NCBI GenBank assembly: GCA_015487825.1
Contig: WFOZ01000721.1
Span: forward strand, 1-6,171
Source: Planctomycetaceae bacterium
GTDB taxonomy: Bacteria > Planctomycetota > Planctomycetia > Planctomycetales > Planctomycetaceae
Direction: 5' to 3'
Length of the DNA: 6,171 nt
This document shows positions 1-5,984 of this stretch, in pieces. The first letter of the stretch is position 1. Every line of letters starts with the position of its first letter. The notes beneath the pieces were generated by a model. The model had not been told where the DNA came from. It did not search any database and saw nothing but the letters and a program-made list of their open reading frames with translations. Position numbers and translations under genes: made by a program.

Positions 1-235
1 AACCTCTTTTTTCCTTTTTCTTTCATTACGTCTTAACGAGAATCTCTTTTTTCAAAATGATTCTCTTCCTTTTGTTTTGCCTCAGTGTTCTCGGTGTCTC
101 AGTGGTTCACTTCTTTCTTCTTCATGTTAAAAATATCCTGCCACTTTTGTGCAGCATTTCGTTGATAAGATACTAATGAATCTCGACACCGTGCCGATCA
201 GTTGGATTCATTGACCCGTAATGGCAATTTCTCGG
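1..235. other. Gene-free stretch, pyrimidine-rich on plus strand
   Basis: No convincing coding region is seen on either strand. The first 125 bases are strongly biased to T and C on the plus strand. They contain a 7-bp inverted repeat, GAGAATC (38-44) with GATTCTC (59-65), around a 14-base loop. An ATG on the minus strand at 26 opens a lysine-rich frame that runs off the window edge. It has no Shine-Dalgarno sequence and only eight codons are visible, so it is not called. Confidence 0.5.
80..110. repeat. Triple CTCRGTG heptamer repeat
   Basis: The heptamer CTCRGTG occurs three times at nearly regular spacing: CTCAGTG at 81-87, CTCGGTG at 90-96 and CTCAGTG at 98-104, followed by GTTCAC. On the minus strand it reads as CAC(T/C)GAG units, and a purine-rich stretch adjoins it. 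No reading frame of useful length crosses it. From memory, intergenic sequences of the form 'ACCACnGAGACACnGAG' recur in planctomycetes and other bacteria, but their role is not known to me. It could also be a chance low-complexity run. Confidence 0.5.
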
Positions 236-277
236 GTTGCTGCGCAACGCAGACAACCCTGAACGGGATTGTCTGTG
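236..277 (-). terminator. Tandem hairpins after uxaE, possible 3' end
   Basis: Two adjacent stems lie just downstream of the uxaE stop. CAGACAACCC (250-259) pairs with GGG-A-TTGTCTG (265-275), with one bulged base and a 5-base loop. GTTGC (236-240) pairs with GCAAC (244-248). GGGTTG (234-239) could pair instead with CAACCC (254-259), so the stems are partly exclusive. No T-run follows on the minus strand, so this is not a textbook intrinsic terminator. It may mark the 3' end of the message or protect it. Confidence 0.35.
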
Positions 278-294
278 CTACCCTGGTTCTACAA

Positions 295-1572
295 TCACAT
301 TCCCTGAGCCAATGCGTCAAGATGCCGGGAAAAATGATCGGCCAGAACTTCTGTGTAAGTTTCAGGATGTGCTTCTAAAACAGACCGTATCGCGGGGCCA
401 AGCTCTGCATCGGTCAAGGTTGAACCAAATGTGCAATGCAGAATTTGCCGCCCCGGTTCAGTAAAACCGATCCCTTGAGGAACGTCAACCCATCGCTCCA
501 GATAAACCTGTTCGAGGCGTGTCGCATCCAGTTCATCTCCTGCAGGTACGTTTTCCAGCGTTGCTGAGACGTGATAAGTCGCTTTATCGACTTCATAATG
601 ATCCCGCCCAAACTGCACGATCTTTCGGAACAAAGCTTCATCGTGACGGGCAACAACTCGAAGTGCTTCCAGATAACTCGTCCCAGCCGTTTTGACGTGA
701 AACCGTCCTTTTGTTGCGCGGGCCAGTGCAGGATACATCGAAATTTTGTCCGATCCGGAATGCAGACTCAATTTATAAGGACCGAGTAACTCTGCAATGG
801 CAGCATGATCATTGAGTGATGCTTCCAACGCATCAACATCCCCTTTGTAATCGACTCCCTTTTCCAACTCACCGATAAATCGCGGGGCCAGACTGACAAG
901 TTTCATGCCCCCCTTGAGGCATTGATCTGCAATAATATAATGCTCAGCCAGCGTCGTTGGCTGGTCGGTTTCGTCAACAGAAAGTTCAATTTCGTAATCG
1001 CTGTCGGCTGCTTCGTTGACATTACGAATATGCTCTCCCAACTCAATCGCATTGCGGATTGCATTTCCATATTTTACCGCTGCCCGCATACAAGCCTGTT
1101 CATTCAGATCAATGACCGTTTCACCTGGCAGACTGATATTCTTTCCCAGATAACCGTCATACCACGTAGCGACTTCTCGCACGGATTCAAATTTTTCTCG
1201 CAAGGTCGCTTCATCGTAATCGTCTGCTCGTTGATCGACAGCATCTGAAGGATCAATCGTGAAGAAAGTGAAACCCGCTTTTGCAGTGATGTTTACATCG
1301 TCTGGCGTTTTGAGATGATCGGCATCTGCACCAATTTTTTCGCTCCAGCCTGCATTTCTTGCTCCGTCCATCGCATCGTGCATCACCTGGGTGGCCGTTC
1401 TTTTTGTGCGCGTCATTTCGCGTATCGATTGCTGAGGAAAGATCGCTTCGATTCCGCTGCCGGACCGCCTCATCGCCTCCACATGTCCCGGCGTTGCCAA
1501 ACCAATCCGATCCCCAAAACCAAAACTGGGAGCCAGCCCCAAGGTTACACAGCCCGATGTTTCTTCGTTCAT
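295..1572 (-). CDS. uxaE: Tagaturonate/fructuronate epimerase family protein (UxaE), short form
   Basis: The likely role is cytosolic interconversion of D-tagaturonate and D-fructuronate, linking the galacturonate and glucuronate branches of hexuronate catabolism. The family reference recalled is Thermotoga maritima UxaE. Numbered from the chosen ATG (425 aa), the shared motifs run in order: FGFGDR (17-22), GADADH (81-86), TIDPSD (105-110), SVDET (198-202), RFIGELEKGVDYKG (231-244), HSGSDK (271-276) and HVKTAGTSYLEA (292-303). The Asp-, Glu- and His-rich motifs suit a metal-dependent epimerase; assigning ligands is inference. The ATG at 1572 is preferred because GGAAAG (1580-1585) sits 7 bases upstream. 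The longer frame starts at TTG 1620, has no ribosome site and abuts a repeat. The protein begins almost at the first core motif, so it lacks the roughly 80-90 residue N-terminal region remembered for Thermotoga UxaE. It has no signal peptide or membrane segment. It lies 204 bases downstream of a same-strand dehydrogenase with a compatible substrate. The family is quite secure; the exact substrate is less so. Confidence 0.85.
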   Translation of the reverse strand: MNEETSGCVTLGLAPSFGFGDRIGLATPGHVEAMRRSGSGIEAIFPQQSIREMTRTKRTATQVMHDAMDGARNAGWSEKIGADADHLKTPDDVNITAKAGFTFFTIDPSDAVDQRADDYDEATLREKFESVREVATWYDGYLGKNISLPGETVIDLNEQACMRAAVKYGNAIRNAIELGEHIRNVNEAADSDYEIELSVDETDQPTTLAEHYIIADQCLKGGMKLVSLAPRFIGELEKGVDYKGDVDALEASLNDHAAIAELLGPYKLSLHSGSDKISMYPALARATKGRFHVKTAGTSYLEALRVVARHDEALFRKIVQFGRDHYEVDKATYHVSATLENVPAGDELDATRLEQVYLERWVDVPQGIGFTEPGRQILHCTFGSTLTDAELGPAIRSVLEAHPETYTEVLADHFSRHLDALAQGM

Positions 1573-1579
1573 TCTTATT

Positions 1580-1585
1580 CTTTCC
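1580..1585 (-). promoter_or_regulatory. Ribosome binding site deciding the uxaE start
   Basis: On the minus strand GGAAAG lies 7 bases before the ATG at 1572. Nothing similar precedes the in-frame TTG at 1620, where the upstream bases are GC-rich repeat sequence. This favours the 425-residue product over the 441-residue one. Confidence 0.55.
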
Positions 1586-1621
1586 GTTATTTGCAGGATA
1601 TTTTCGATGCTCGTCCCCAAG

Positions 1622-1743
1622 GGCGAGCCGGGCCAGTGATGGCCCTGGTTACTTTCGAGTGGTTATGTTGCCGAAGAATCAACATGGCTGGTTACGGTCA
1701 TGGTACTGCACTGTGACCAGGGGGTTAACACCCCCGGCTCGCC
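1622..1743. repeat. GC-rich palindromic (REP-like) intergenic repeat
   Basis: The gap between the dehydrogenase and uxaE carries nested palindromes. The outer ends are a perfect 11-bp inverted repeat, GGCGAGCCGGG (1622-1632) and CCCGGCTCGCC (1733-1743). Inside are a hairpin GGGCCA-GTGA-TGGCCC (1630-1645), a hairpin GGGGGT-TAAC-ACCCCC (1720-1735), and a 7-bp pair CCCTGGT (1643-1649) with ACCAGGG (1716-1722). There is no open frame of note and no clear target duplication. GC-rich palindromes of this look are, from memory, common between planctomycete genes. It may fold in the RNA between the two genes and alter processing or relative expression. It lacks a T-run on either side, so it is not a standard terminator. 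Confidence 0.55.
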
Positions 1744-1776
1744 GAAGACGCTTTGCGGGAGGCAGGCCCTACTTGA

Positions 1777-2802
1777 TCATGTTAATTCGACAATCGCTTT
1801 CAACACTCCCAATTCCGGGTTTGTAAAGGATTCGAATTCTTCGATCATGTTTTCAAAAGAAACACGATGTGTAATCCAGGGTTCGGTGTTGATTGTTCCG
1901 TCTTCGATCAGTTTGATGATTCGTTTGAAATCCGATGGGAGTCCGTTTCGTGATGCCTTCAAAGTTGTTTCGGGACGATGTAATGTCGGATGCGTGAACG
2001 TAATTTCTTCGGTCGTGATGCCGACATACACAAGCGATCCACTATGGGCAACGTACTTCAACGCATTCGACATCGAATGTTTGTTTCCGGTTGCGTCAGT
2101 CACCACCTTGTACATATCGCCGCCGGTAATCTCTTTCATCTGGTCGGTTTCGCTGCCATCCTGCTGGAACAAAATGGTATGTTCAATGCCGTATGTTTTT
2201 CTGCAGAATTCCAGACGCGATTCCACCATATCCATCACAGTAATGGTGGCTCCGGTCAAACGGGTAAATTCCAGCGTAGAAAGACCAATGGGGCCTGCTC
2301 CGATGATCAACACGTGGTCCCCTTTTTTCGGTTCTCCCCGATCTGTTGCATGACATCCAATGACCAGAGTTTCTACAAGAGCCAGTTGTTCGTAGGTCAG
2401 TTTTTCCGAAACGTGCAGTTTGTCAGCCCGAACAACAAAGCGTTCGCACAGGCCTCCATCAATCATAACACCAATCACATTGAGCGACTCGCAGCAGTTG
2501 CCATGATCGGTTCGGCAGGCGAAACAGGAACCGCAATTCATATAAGGTTCGACGCTGCACTGATCACCCGGTTTGACGTTCGAGACACCCTCCCCAACTT
2601 CCAGAACTTCGACCCCCAGTTCGTGACCGGGAATTCGAGGATAATTGAAGAAAGGAAATTTCCCCAGATAGCCGCTGTAGTCGGTGCCGCATATTCCCAT
2701 GCGGTGCGTTTTTACAAGCACATATCCTGTCTGAGGAGATTCCGGTTCTGCAATCTCAACAACTTCAAAATGCTTCGGTTCCTGTAGCCGAATCGCTTTC
2801 AT
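1777..2802 (-). CDS. Zinc-dependent medium-chain dehydrogenase, probable L-galactonate/L-gulonate 5-dehydrogenase type
   Basis: This is a cytosolic NAD-dependent alcohol dehydrogenase of 341 aa, the normal family length. The N-terminal GroES-like domain carries catalytic zinc ligands C38 (in GICGTD), H60-E61 (in PGHE) and E144. It also carries the four structural-zinc cysteines C90, C93, C96 and C104 in the usual 3-3-8 spacing. The Rossmann domain follows, with GAGPIG at 168-173. The acidic D191 at the end of the second strand favours NAD over NADP. The C-terminal motif SRNGLPSDF (284-292) recalls the LgoD/RspB group, which oxidises L-galactonate or L-gulonate to tagaturonate or fructuronate. 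That assignment is inference, strengthened by uxaE downstream on the same strand, whose product acts on exactly those compounds. A sorbitol- or threonine-dehydrogenase-like role is the main alternative. The start is an ATG with only a weak AAGAAAG ribosome site, but the N-terminus fits the family. The enzyme class is secure; the substrate is not. Confidence 0.93.
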   Translation of the reverse strand: MKAIRLQEPKHFEVVEIAEPESPQTGYVLVKTHRMGICGTDYSGYLGKFPFFNYPRIPGHELGVEVLEVGEGVSNVKPGDQCSVEPYMNCGSCFACRTDHGNCCESLNVIGVMIDGGLCERFVVRADKLHVSEKLTYEQLALVETLVIGCHATDRGEPKKGDHVLIIGAGPIGLSTLEFTRLTGATITVMDMVESRLEFCRKTYGIEHTILFQQDGSETDQMKEITGGDMYKVVTDATGNKHSMSNALKYVAHSGSLVYVGITTEEITFTHPTLHRPETTLKASRNGLPSDFKRIIKLIEDGTINTEPWITHRVSFENMIEEFESFTNPELGVLKAIVELT

Positions 2803-2822
2803 TGCAGTTCTTTCTTATGGAG

Positions 2823-2862
2823 GCGGTACTCTGGTTTTATCTTCGAAGCCTCATTGTACCGC
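2823..2862 (-). promoter_or_regulatory. Candidate promoter and operator of the dehydrogenase gene
   Basis: The minus strand has a good -10 box, TACAAT (2853-2858), 50 bases before the ATG, but no clear -35. A 7-bp inverted repeat GCGGTAC (2823-2829) with GTACCGC (2856-2862) overlaps the -10 and encloses a perfect palindrome CTTCGAAG (2841-2848). The predicted start of transcription falls near that palindrome. A repressor site governing substrate-induced expression would fit, but the binding protein is unknown. The T-run at 2871-2878 has meaning only on the plus strand, where no gene precedes it. Confidence 0.35.
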
Positions 2863-2891
2863 GTGTGCTGTTTTTTTTCATACCAAAGGTA

Positions 2892-2899
2892 AAGGGATC
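2892..2899. repeat. Left target site duplication
   Basis: AAGGGATC is directly adjacent to the left end of the element and identical to 3095-3102. It supports insertion by a transposase making 8-bp staggered cuts. Confidence 0.8.
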
Positions 2900-3094
2900 G
2901 TAACTATTCAGCGGGAGGGTGGCTGGGGACAGATTGTTATTTGAAAAGTGTGAATGTTCGGAAAACATCCAATCAATCTGCCCCCAGAACTGGAAACCTG
3001 ATTACATCTGGGGGCAAATTGTCGCCAGCCGTACGTCAATTGTTCACGCTATTTCCGACAAGTTGTCCCCAGCTACCCATCACTAAATAGTTAC
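2900..3094. mobile_element. 195-bp MITE-like element with 8-bp target duplication
   Basis: A non-coding element is bounded by imperfect terminal inverted repeats of 38 bases (2900-2937) and 37 bases (3058-3094), identical at about 30 of 38 aligned positions. Both ends start GTAACTATT and share GCTGGGGACA. The flanks are an exact 8-bp direct repeat, AAGGGATC, at 2892-2899 and 3095-3102; the match stops precisely at the element ends, as expected of a target site duplication. Inside is a strong hairpin: CAATCTGCCCCCAGA (2974-2988) with its 14-of-15 complement (3007-3021). No transposase is encoded, so movement would need one in trans. Ends beginning GTAA together with 8-bp duplications are features recalled for the IS66 family, so an IS66-type parent is the leading guess. 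It lies between the ppdK terminator and the dehydrogenase promoter region. Confidence 0.85.
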
Positions 3095-3102
3095 AAGGGA
3101 TC
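3095..3102. repeat. Right target site duplication
   Basis: AAGGGATC is directly adjacent to the right end of the element and is the second copy of the duplicated target. It lies one base beyond the short T-rich tail of the ppdK terminator. Confidence 0.8.
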
Positions 3103-3142
3103 TATAAAACAAGGCCCGTGAAAATTATTCACGGGCCTTGTT
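3103..3142 (-). terminator. Intrinsic terminator of ppdK
   Basis: A perfect 15-bp stem (3108-3122 with 3128-3142; core CAAGGCCCGTGAA) closes a 5-base AATTA loop. On the minus strand it is followed by TTTTAT. It begins 27 bases after the ppdK stop codon, which is the expected place and orientation for a Rho-independent terminator. It separates ppdK transcription from the dehydrogenase gene. Confidence 0.9.
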
Positions 3143-3169
3143 GGGTAAAGTCAGACAGCCTTAACGAGC

Positions 3170-5908
3170 TTACTCGTTATCCAATGCTGCCTGGGCAGCG
3201 GCCAACCTTGCGATTGGAATGCGGAATGGTGAGCAACTGACGTAGTTCAAACCGATCTTCTGGCAGAAGAAGACCGAAGCAGGATCGCCGCCGTGCTCGC
3301 CGCAAATACCGATTTTCAGATCGCTGCGAGTGCTTCGACCACCTTCAACACCGATCTCCATCAAACGGCCAACTCCATCCTGATCGATTGTCTGGAACGG
3401 GTCGCTGGGAACGATATCGTTTTCCTGATAGAAACCGATGAACCCGCCGTAATCGTCGCGGCTGATACCAAGTGCTGTCTGCGTTAAATCGTTGGTTCCA
3501 AAGCTGAAGAACTCAGCCGTCTCTGCAATCGTGTCGGCCCGGATTGCTGCTCTTGGAATTTCGATCATTGTTCCGACCGTGTAATCGACTTCGAGTCCCT
3601 GTTCTTTCAGAACTTCTTCAGCAACGTCACGAACCACTTTGGTTTGGTTGTCGAGTTCGGCTTTGAATCCGACCAACGGAATCATAATTTCAGGATGCAC
3701 ATCGTGGCCAGCTTTTTTGACCGCACAGGCTGCTTCCATAATGGCACGTGCCTGCATCGCGGTAATTTCCGGATAGACAATACCGAGACGACAGCCACGG
3801 TGACCGAGCATCGGGTTCGATTCCTTCAACTCTTCAACCCGGCGATAGATGAACTCTTTGCTGGTCCCGGTCATATCGGCCAGCTTATGGGCCAGATCCG
3901 GCTGTTCATGCAGATGATGTTCGGACAGGAACTCGTGCAACGGCGGATCCAACAGCCGAATGGTGACCGGACGCCCGGCCATTTCCGTAAAGAGAACTTC
4001 GAAATCTTCGCGTTGGAACGGCAGTAGCTTGTCGATTGCAGCCTGTCGCACATCGACGGTTTCTGCCAGGATCATCTCACGAATTTCATCGAGATGGCTG
4101 AAGAACATATGCTCGGTTCTGCACAGCCCAACTCCTTCTGCACCGAAGGCGATTGCCTTGGCTGCATCGTCTGGTTCTGCGTTTGCCCGCACCTGCATCG
4201 TTCGGTGCTCATCCACCCATTCCATCAATTGAGCATACCGCTGATACGTTTCTGCTTCTTCCGGCTTTTTGGTTTTTGTGATCAGCACTTCGATAATTTC
4301 CGAAGGCTTCGTTTCCACTTTTCCTGCGAAAACTTCTCCGCTGAATCCATCGATACTGATCCAGTCGCCACCTTTGAGAACTTTATCGCCAACACTCATC
4401 GTTCCTTCGTGGTAGTCGATATCCAGATCGGTACAACCCACGATACAGGTTTTTCCCATCTGACGGCTCACCAAGGCGGCATGGGAAGATGCACCACCAA
4501 AGGCTGTCAAAATTCCCTTGGCAACTCGCATTCCCCGCAGGTCTTCCGGGCTGGTTTCGCGGCGAACGAGAATTAACTGCACATCGGGGTTTTCCGTGTG
4601 AAGCCTTTCTGCATCTTCTGCATGGAAACAGATAATTCCGGTCGCTGCGCCAGGGCCGGCGTTAATCCCTTTGGTTAAAAAGGCACCTTCATCAATAGCT
4701 TTTTTCTTGGCTTCCGGATCAAAAATCGGTTGCAGCAACTGATTCAAGTCGTCTGCCGGAATCCGCTTTTTATTGAGAGCTTCTTTAGCCGTAATCAACC
4801 CTTCGTTAACCAGATCCACTGCAATACGAACGGCTGCAAAACCGGTTCGTTTGGCGTTACGAGTTTGCAACATCCAGACTTTCCCTTCCTGGACGGTAAA
4901 CTCGATATCCTGAACTTCTTTGTAATGACGCTCCAGAGTTTCGCCGATGTTGCACAATTGCTCGTAGGCTTTGGGCATGTCGTCGCCGAATGTTTCTTCA
5001 ACACGCTTGGGAATACGAATCCCTGCGACAACATCTTCTCCCTGAGCGTTGATCAAATAATCGCCGTTAAAGCCGGGGTTTCCCATGGAACAATCGCGTG
5101 TTAAGCCAACGCCAGTCGCACAGTTATCACCCAGGTTGCCGTAAACCATCGCCTGCACGTTAACAGCAGTTCCCCAATTGTGAGGAATGCCGTACTGACG
5201 ACGATAAACAATCGCCCGGTCATTCATCCAACTGCTGAAGACAGCTCCGATGGCTCCCCAAACCTGATCGCGGGCATCGGAAGGAAAGTCTTTGCCAGTC
5301 TTATCACGAATCAACTGTTTGAATTCACCAACAATGTCTTTGAGTTGATCAGCATTCAAATCGGAATCGAGTTTGACACCCGCTTTTTCACGAGCCGCTT
5401 CGAGAATCAACTCGAAACCGTCTTCCTCTTCCTTAGTTTCCGGACGAACTTCCATCACAACATCGCCGTACATCTGGATGAAGCGGCGGTAGCTGTCCCA
5501 GGCAAAAGCTGCGTTGCCCGATTTCTTTGCCAGAACTTCAACGGTCTCATCATTCAGCCCGATGTTAAGAACCGTATCCATCATACCGGGCATCGATTCG
5601 CGAGCACCCGAACGGCAGGAAAGCAGCAGCGGATTTTCTTTGGAACCGAACTCGGCTCCCATCACTTTTTCCACCTGCTTCAAAACGGCTTCCACTTCAT
5701 CCTTCAATCCGGGTGGATACTGGTTGTCGTTGTCTGTGTAGTAGTTGCACACTTCGGTCGTAATTGTGAACCCGGCAGGAACCGGCAGGCCGATGTTGCT
5801 CATCTCAGCCAGGTTGGCCCCTTTGCCACCCAACAAATTTTTCATGGACGCATCGCCGTCCGACTTGCCATCACCAAAAAAATAAACGTTCTTCGTGCCA
5901 GAGGACAT
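3170..5908 (-). CDS. ppdK: Pyruvate, phosphate dikinase
   Basis: The enzyme interconverts pyruvate + ATP + Pi and phosphoenolpyruvate + AMP + PPi in the cytosol, serving gluconeogenesis or PPi-linked glycolysis. At 912 aa it is somewhat longer than the usual 870-880. The N-terminal ATP-grasp region (about 1-370) has K29 in LLGGKG, R99 in the SGARESMPG loop, and E336, Q348 and R350 before NAKRT. The swivelling phosphohistidine domain (about 400-530) has catalytic His476 in GGASSHAAL. The C-terminal pyruvate/PEP barrel (about 555-910) has R597 (GLCRTEH), R651 (RLLDPPLHEF), metal ligands E783 and D807, and the acid/base Cys869 (GICGEHGG). All core residues are present, so it should be active. 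Oddities are Ser474 where Thr is usual, TRDCSMG (270-276) in place of TRNPSTG, and about 15 extra residues in the linker near 534-560. The ATG start fits the family; GGAG lies 12 bases upstream, a long spacing. It is a single-gene unit ended by its own terminator. Confidence 0.98.
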   Translation of the reverse strand: MSSGTKNVYFFGDGKSDGDASMKNLLGGKGANLAEMSNIGLPVPAGFTITTEVCNYYTDNDNQYPPGLKDEVEAVLKQVEKVMGAEFGSKENPLLLSCRSGARESMPGMMDTVLNIGLNDETVEVLAKKSGNAAFAWDSYRRFIQMYGDVVMEVRPETKEEEDGFELILEAAREKAGVKLDSDLNADQLKDIVGEFKQLIRDKTGKDFPSDARDQVWGAIGAVFSSWMNDRAIVYRRQYGIPHNWGTAVNVQAMVYGNLGDNCATGVGLTRDCSMGNPGFNGDYLINAQGEDVVAGIRIPKRVEETFGDDMPKAYEQLCNIGETLERHYKEVQDIEFTVQEGKVWMLQTRNAKRTGFAAVRIAVDLVNEGLITAKEALNKKRIPADDLNQLLQPIFDPEAKKKAIDEGAFLTKGINAGPGAATGIICFHAEDAERLHTENPDVQLILVRRETSPEDLRGMRVAKGILTAFGGASSHAALVSRQMGKTCIVGCTDLDIDYHEGTMSVGDKVLKGGDWISIDGFSGEVFAGKVETKPSEIIEVLITKTKKPEEAETYQRYAQLMEWVDEHRTMQVRANAEPDDAAKAIAFGAEGVGLCRTEHMFFSHLDEIREMILAETVDVRQAAIDKLLPFQREDFEVLFTEMAGRPVTIRLLDPPLHEFLSEHHLHEQPDLAHKLADMTGTSKEFIYRRVEELKESNPMLGHRGCRLGIVYPEITAMQARAIMEAACAVKKAGHDVHPEIMIPLVGFKAELDNQTKVVRDVAEEVLKEQGLEVDYTVGTMIEIPRAAIRADTIAETAEFFSFGTNDLTQTALGISRDDYGGFIGFYQENDIVPSDPFQTIDQDGVGRLMEIGVEGGRSTRSDLKIGICGEHGGDPASVFFCQKIGLNYVSCSPFRIPIARLAAAQAALDNE

Positions 5909-5953
5909 AATTTTCTACTACTCCAGAATCTGTAACTTACACACATGCTGCCT

Positions 5954-5984
5954 AGTGTACATCTCCCGCGAGATGCACGATCAA
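5954..5984 (-). promoter_or_regulatory. Possible promoter with operator-like palindrome upstream of ppdK
   Basis: On the minus strand, TTGATC (5979-5984) and TACACT (5954-5959) form a weak -35/-10 pair with a long 19-base spacer. The spacer contains a perfect palindrome, CATCTC-N4-GAGATG (5960-5975), extended by GTG/CAC pairs outside it. That position suits a repressor site or a leader hairpin. The boxes match consensus only moderately, so the promoter call is tentative; the palindrome itself is plain. Confidence 0.3.

Larger units (their letters stand above)
1573..1776. other. Intergenic gap between dehydrogenase and uxaE
   Basis: This 204-base gap separates the dehydrogenase stop from the uxaE ATG. 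Apart from the palindromic repeat and the uxaE ribosome site, nothing recognisable is present: no T-tailed terminator, no convincing -35/-10 pair and no small gene. Whether uxaE is read from the dehydrogenase promoter or from its own cannot be decided from the sequence. Confidence 0.5.

Noticed and set aside
1..26. Minus-strand ATG opening a lysine-rich frame at the window edge
   Set aside because: Only eight codons are visible, no ribosome site precedes it, and the tract is low-complexity.
1573..1620. Upstream TTG start giving a 441-residue UxaE
   Set aside because: There is no ribosome site before the TTG, and the bases just upstream belong to the palindromic repeat; the ATG at 1572 has GGAAAG at good spacing.
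1700..2787. Plus-strand open frames of 217 and 265 codons across the dehydrogenase region
   Set aside because: They lie opposite a gene with complete zinc and Rossmann motifs and show no recognisable domain of their own; they are antisense shadows.
2823..2878. Inverted repeat followed by eight Ts, looking like a plus-strand terminator
   Set aside because: No plus-strand gene ends here, the loop is 26 bases, and 8 bases separate the stem from the T-run; a role at the minus-strand promoter is more likely.
2900..3094. Repeated 13-bp motif considered as a CRISPR array
   Set aside because: The copies alternate in orientation, are too short, and are unevenly spaced within a terminal-inverted-repeat element.
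5180..5935. Plus-strand open frame of 251 codons opposite the start of ppdK
   Set aside because: It is antisense to the conserved ATP-grasp region, has no family signature, and extends through the ppdK start.
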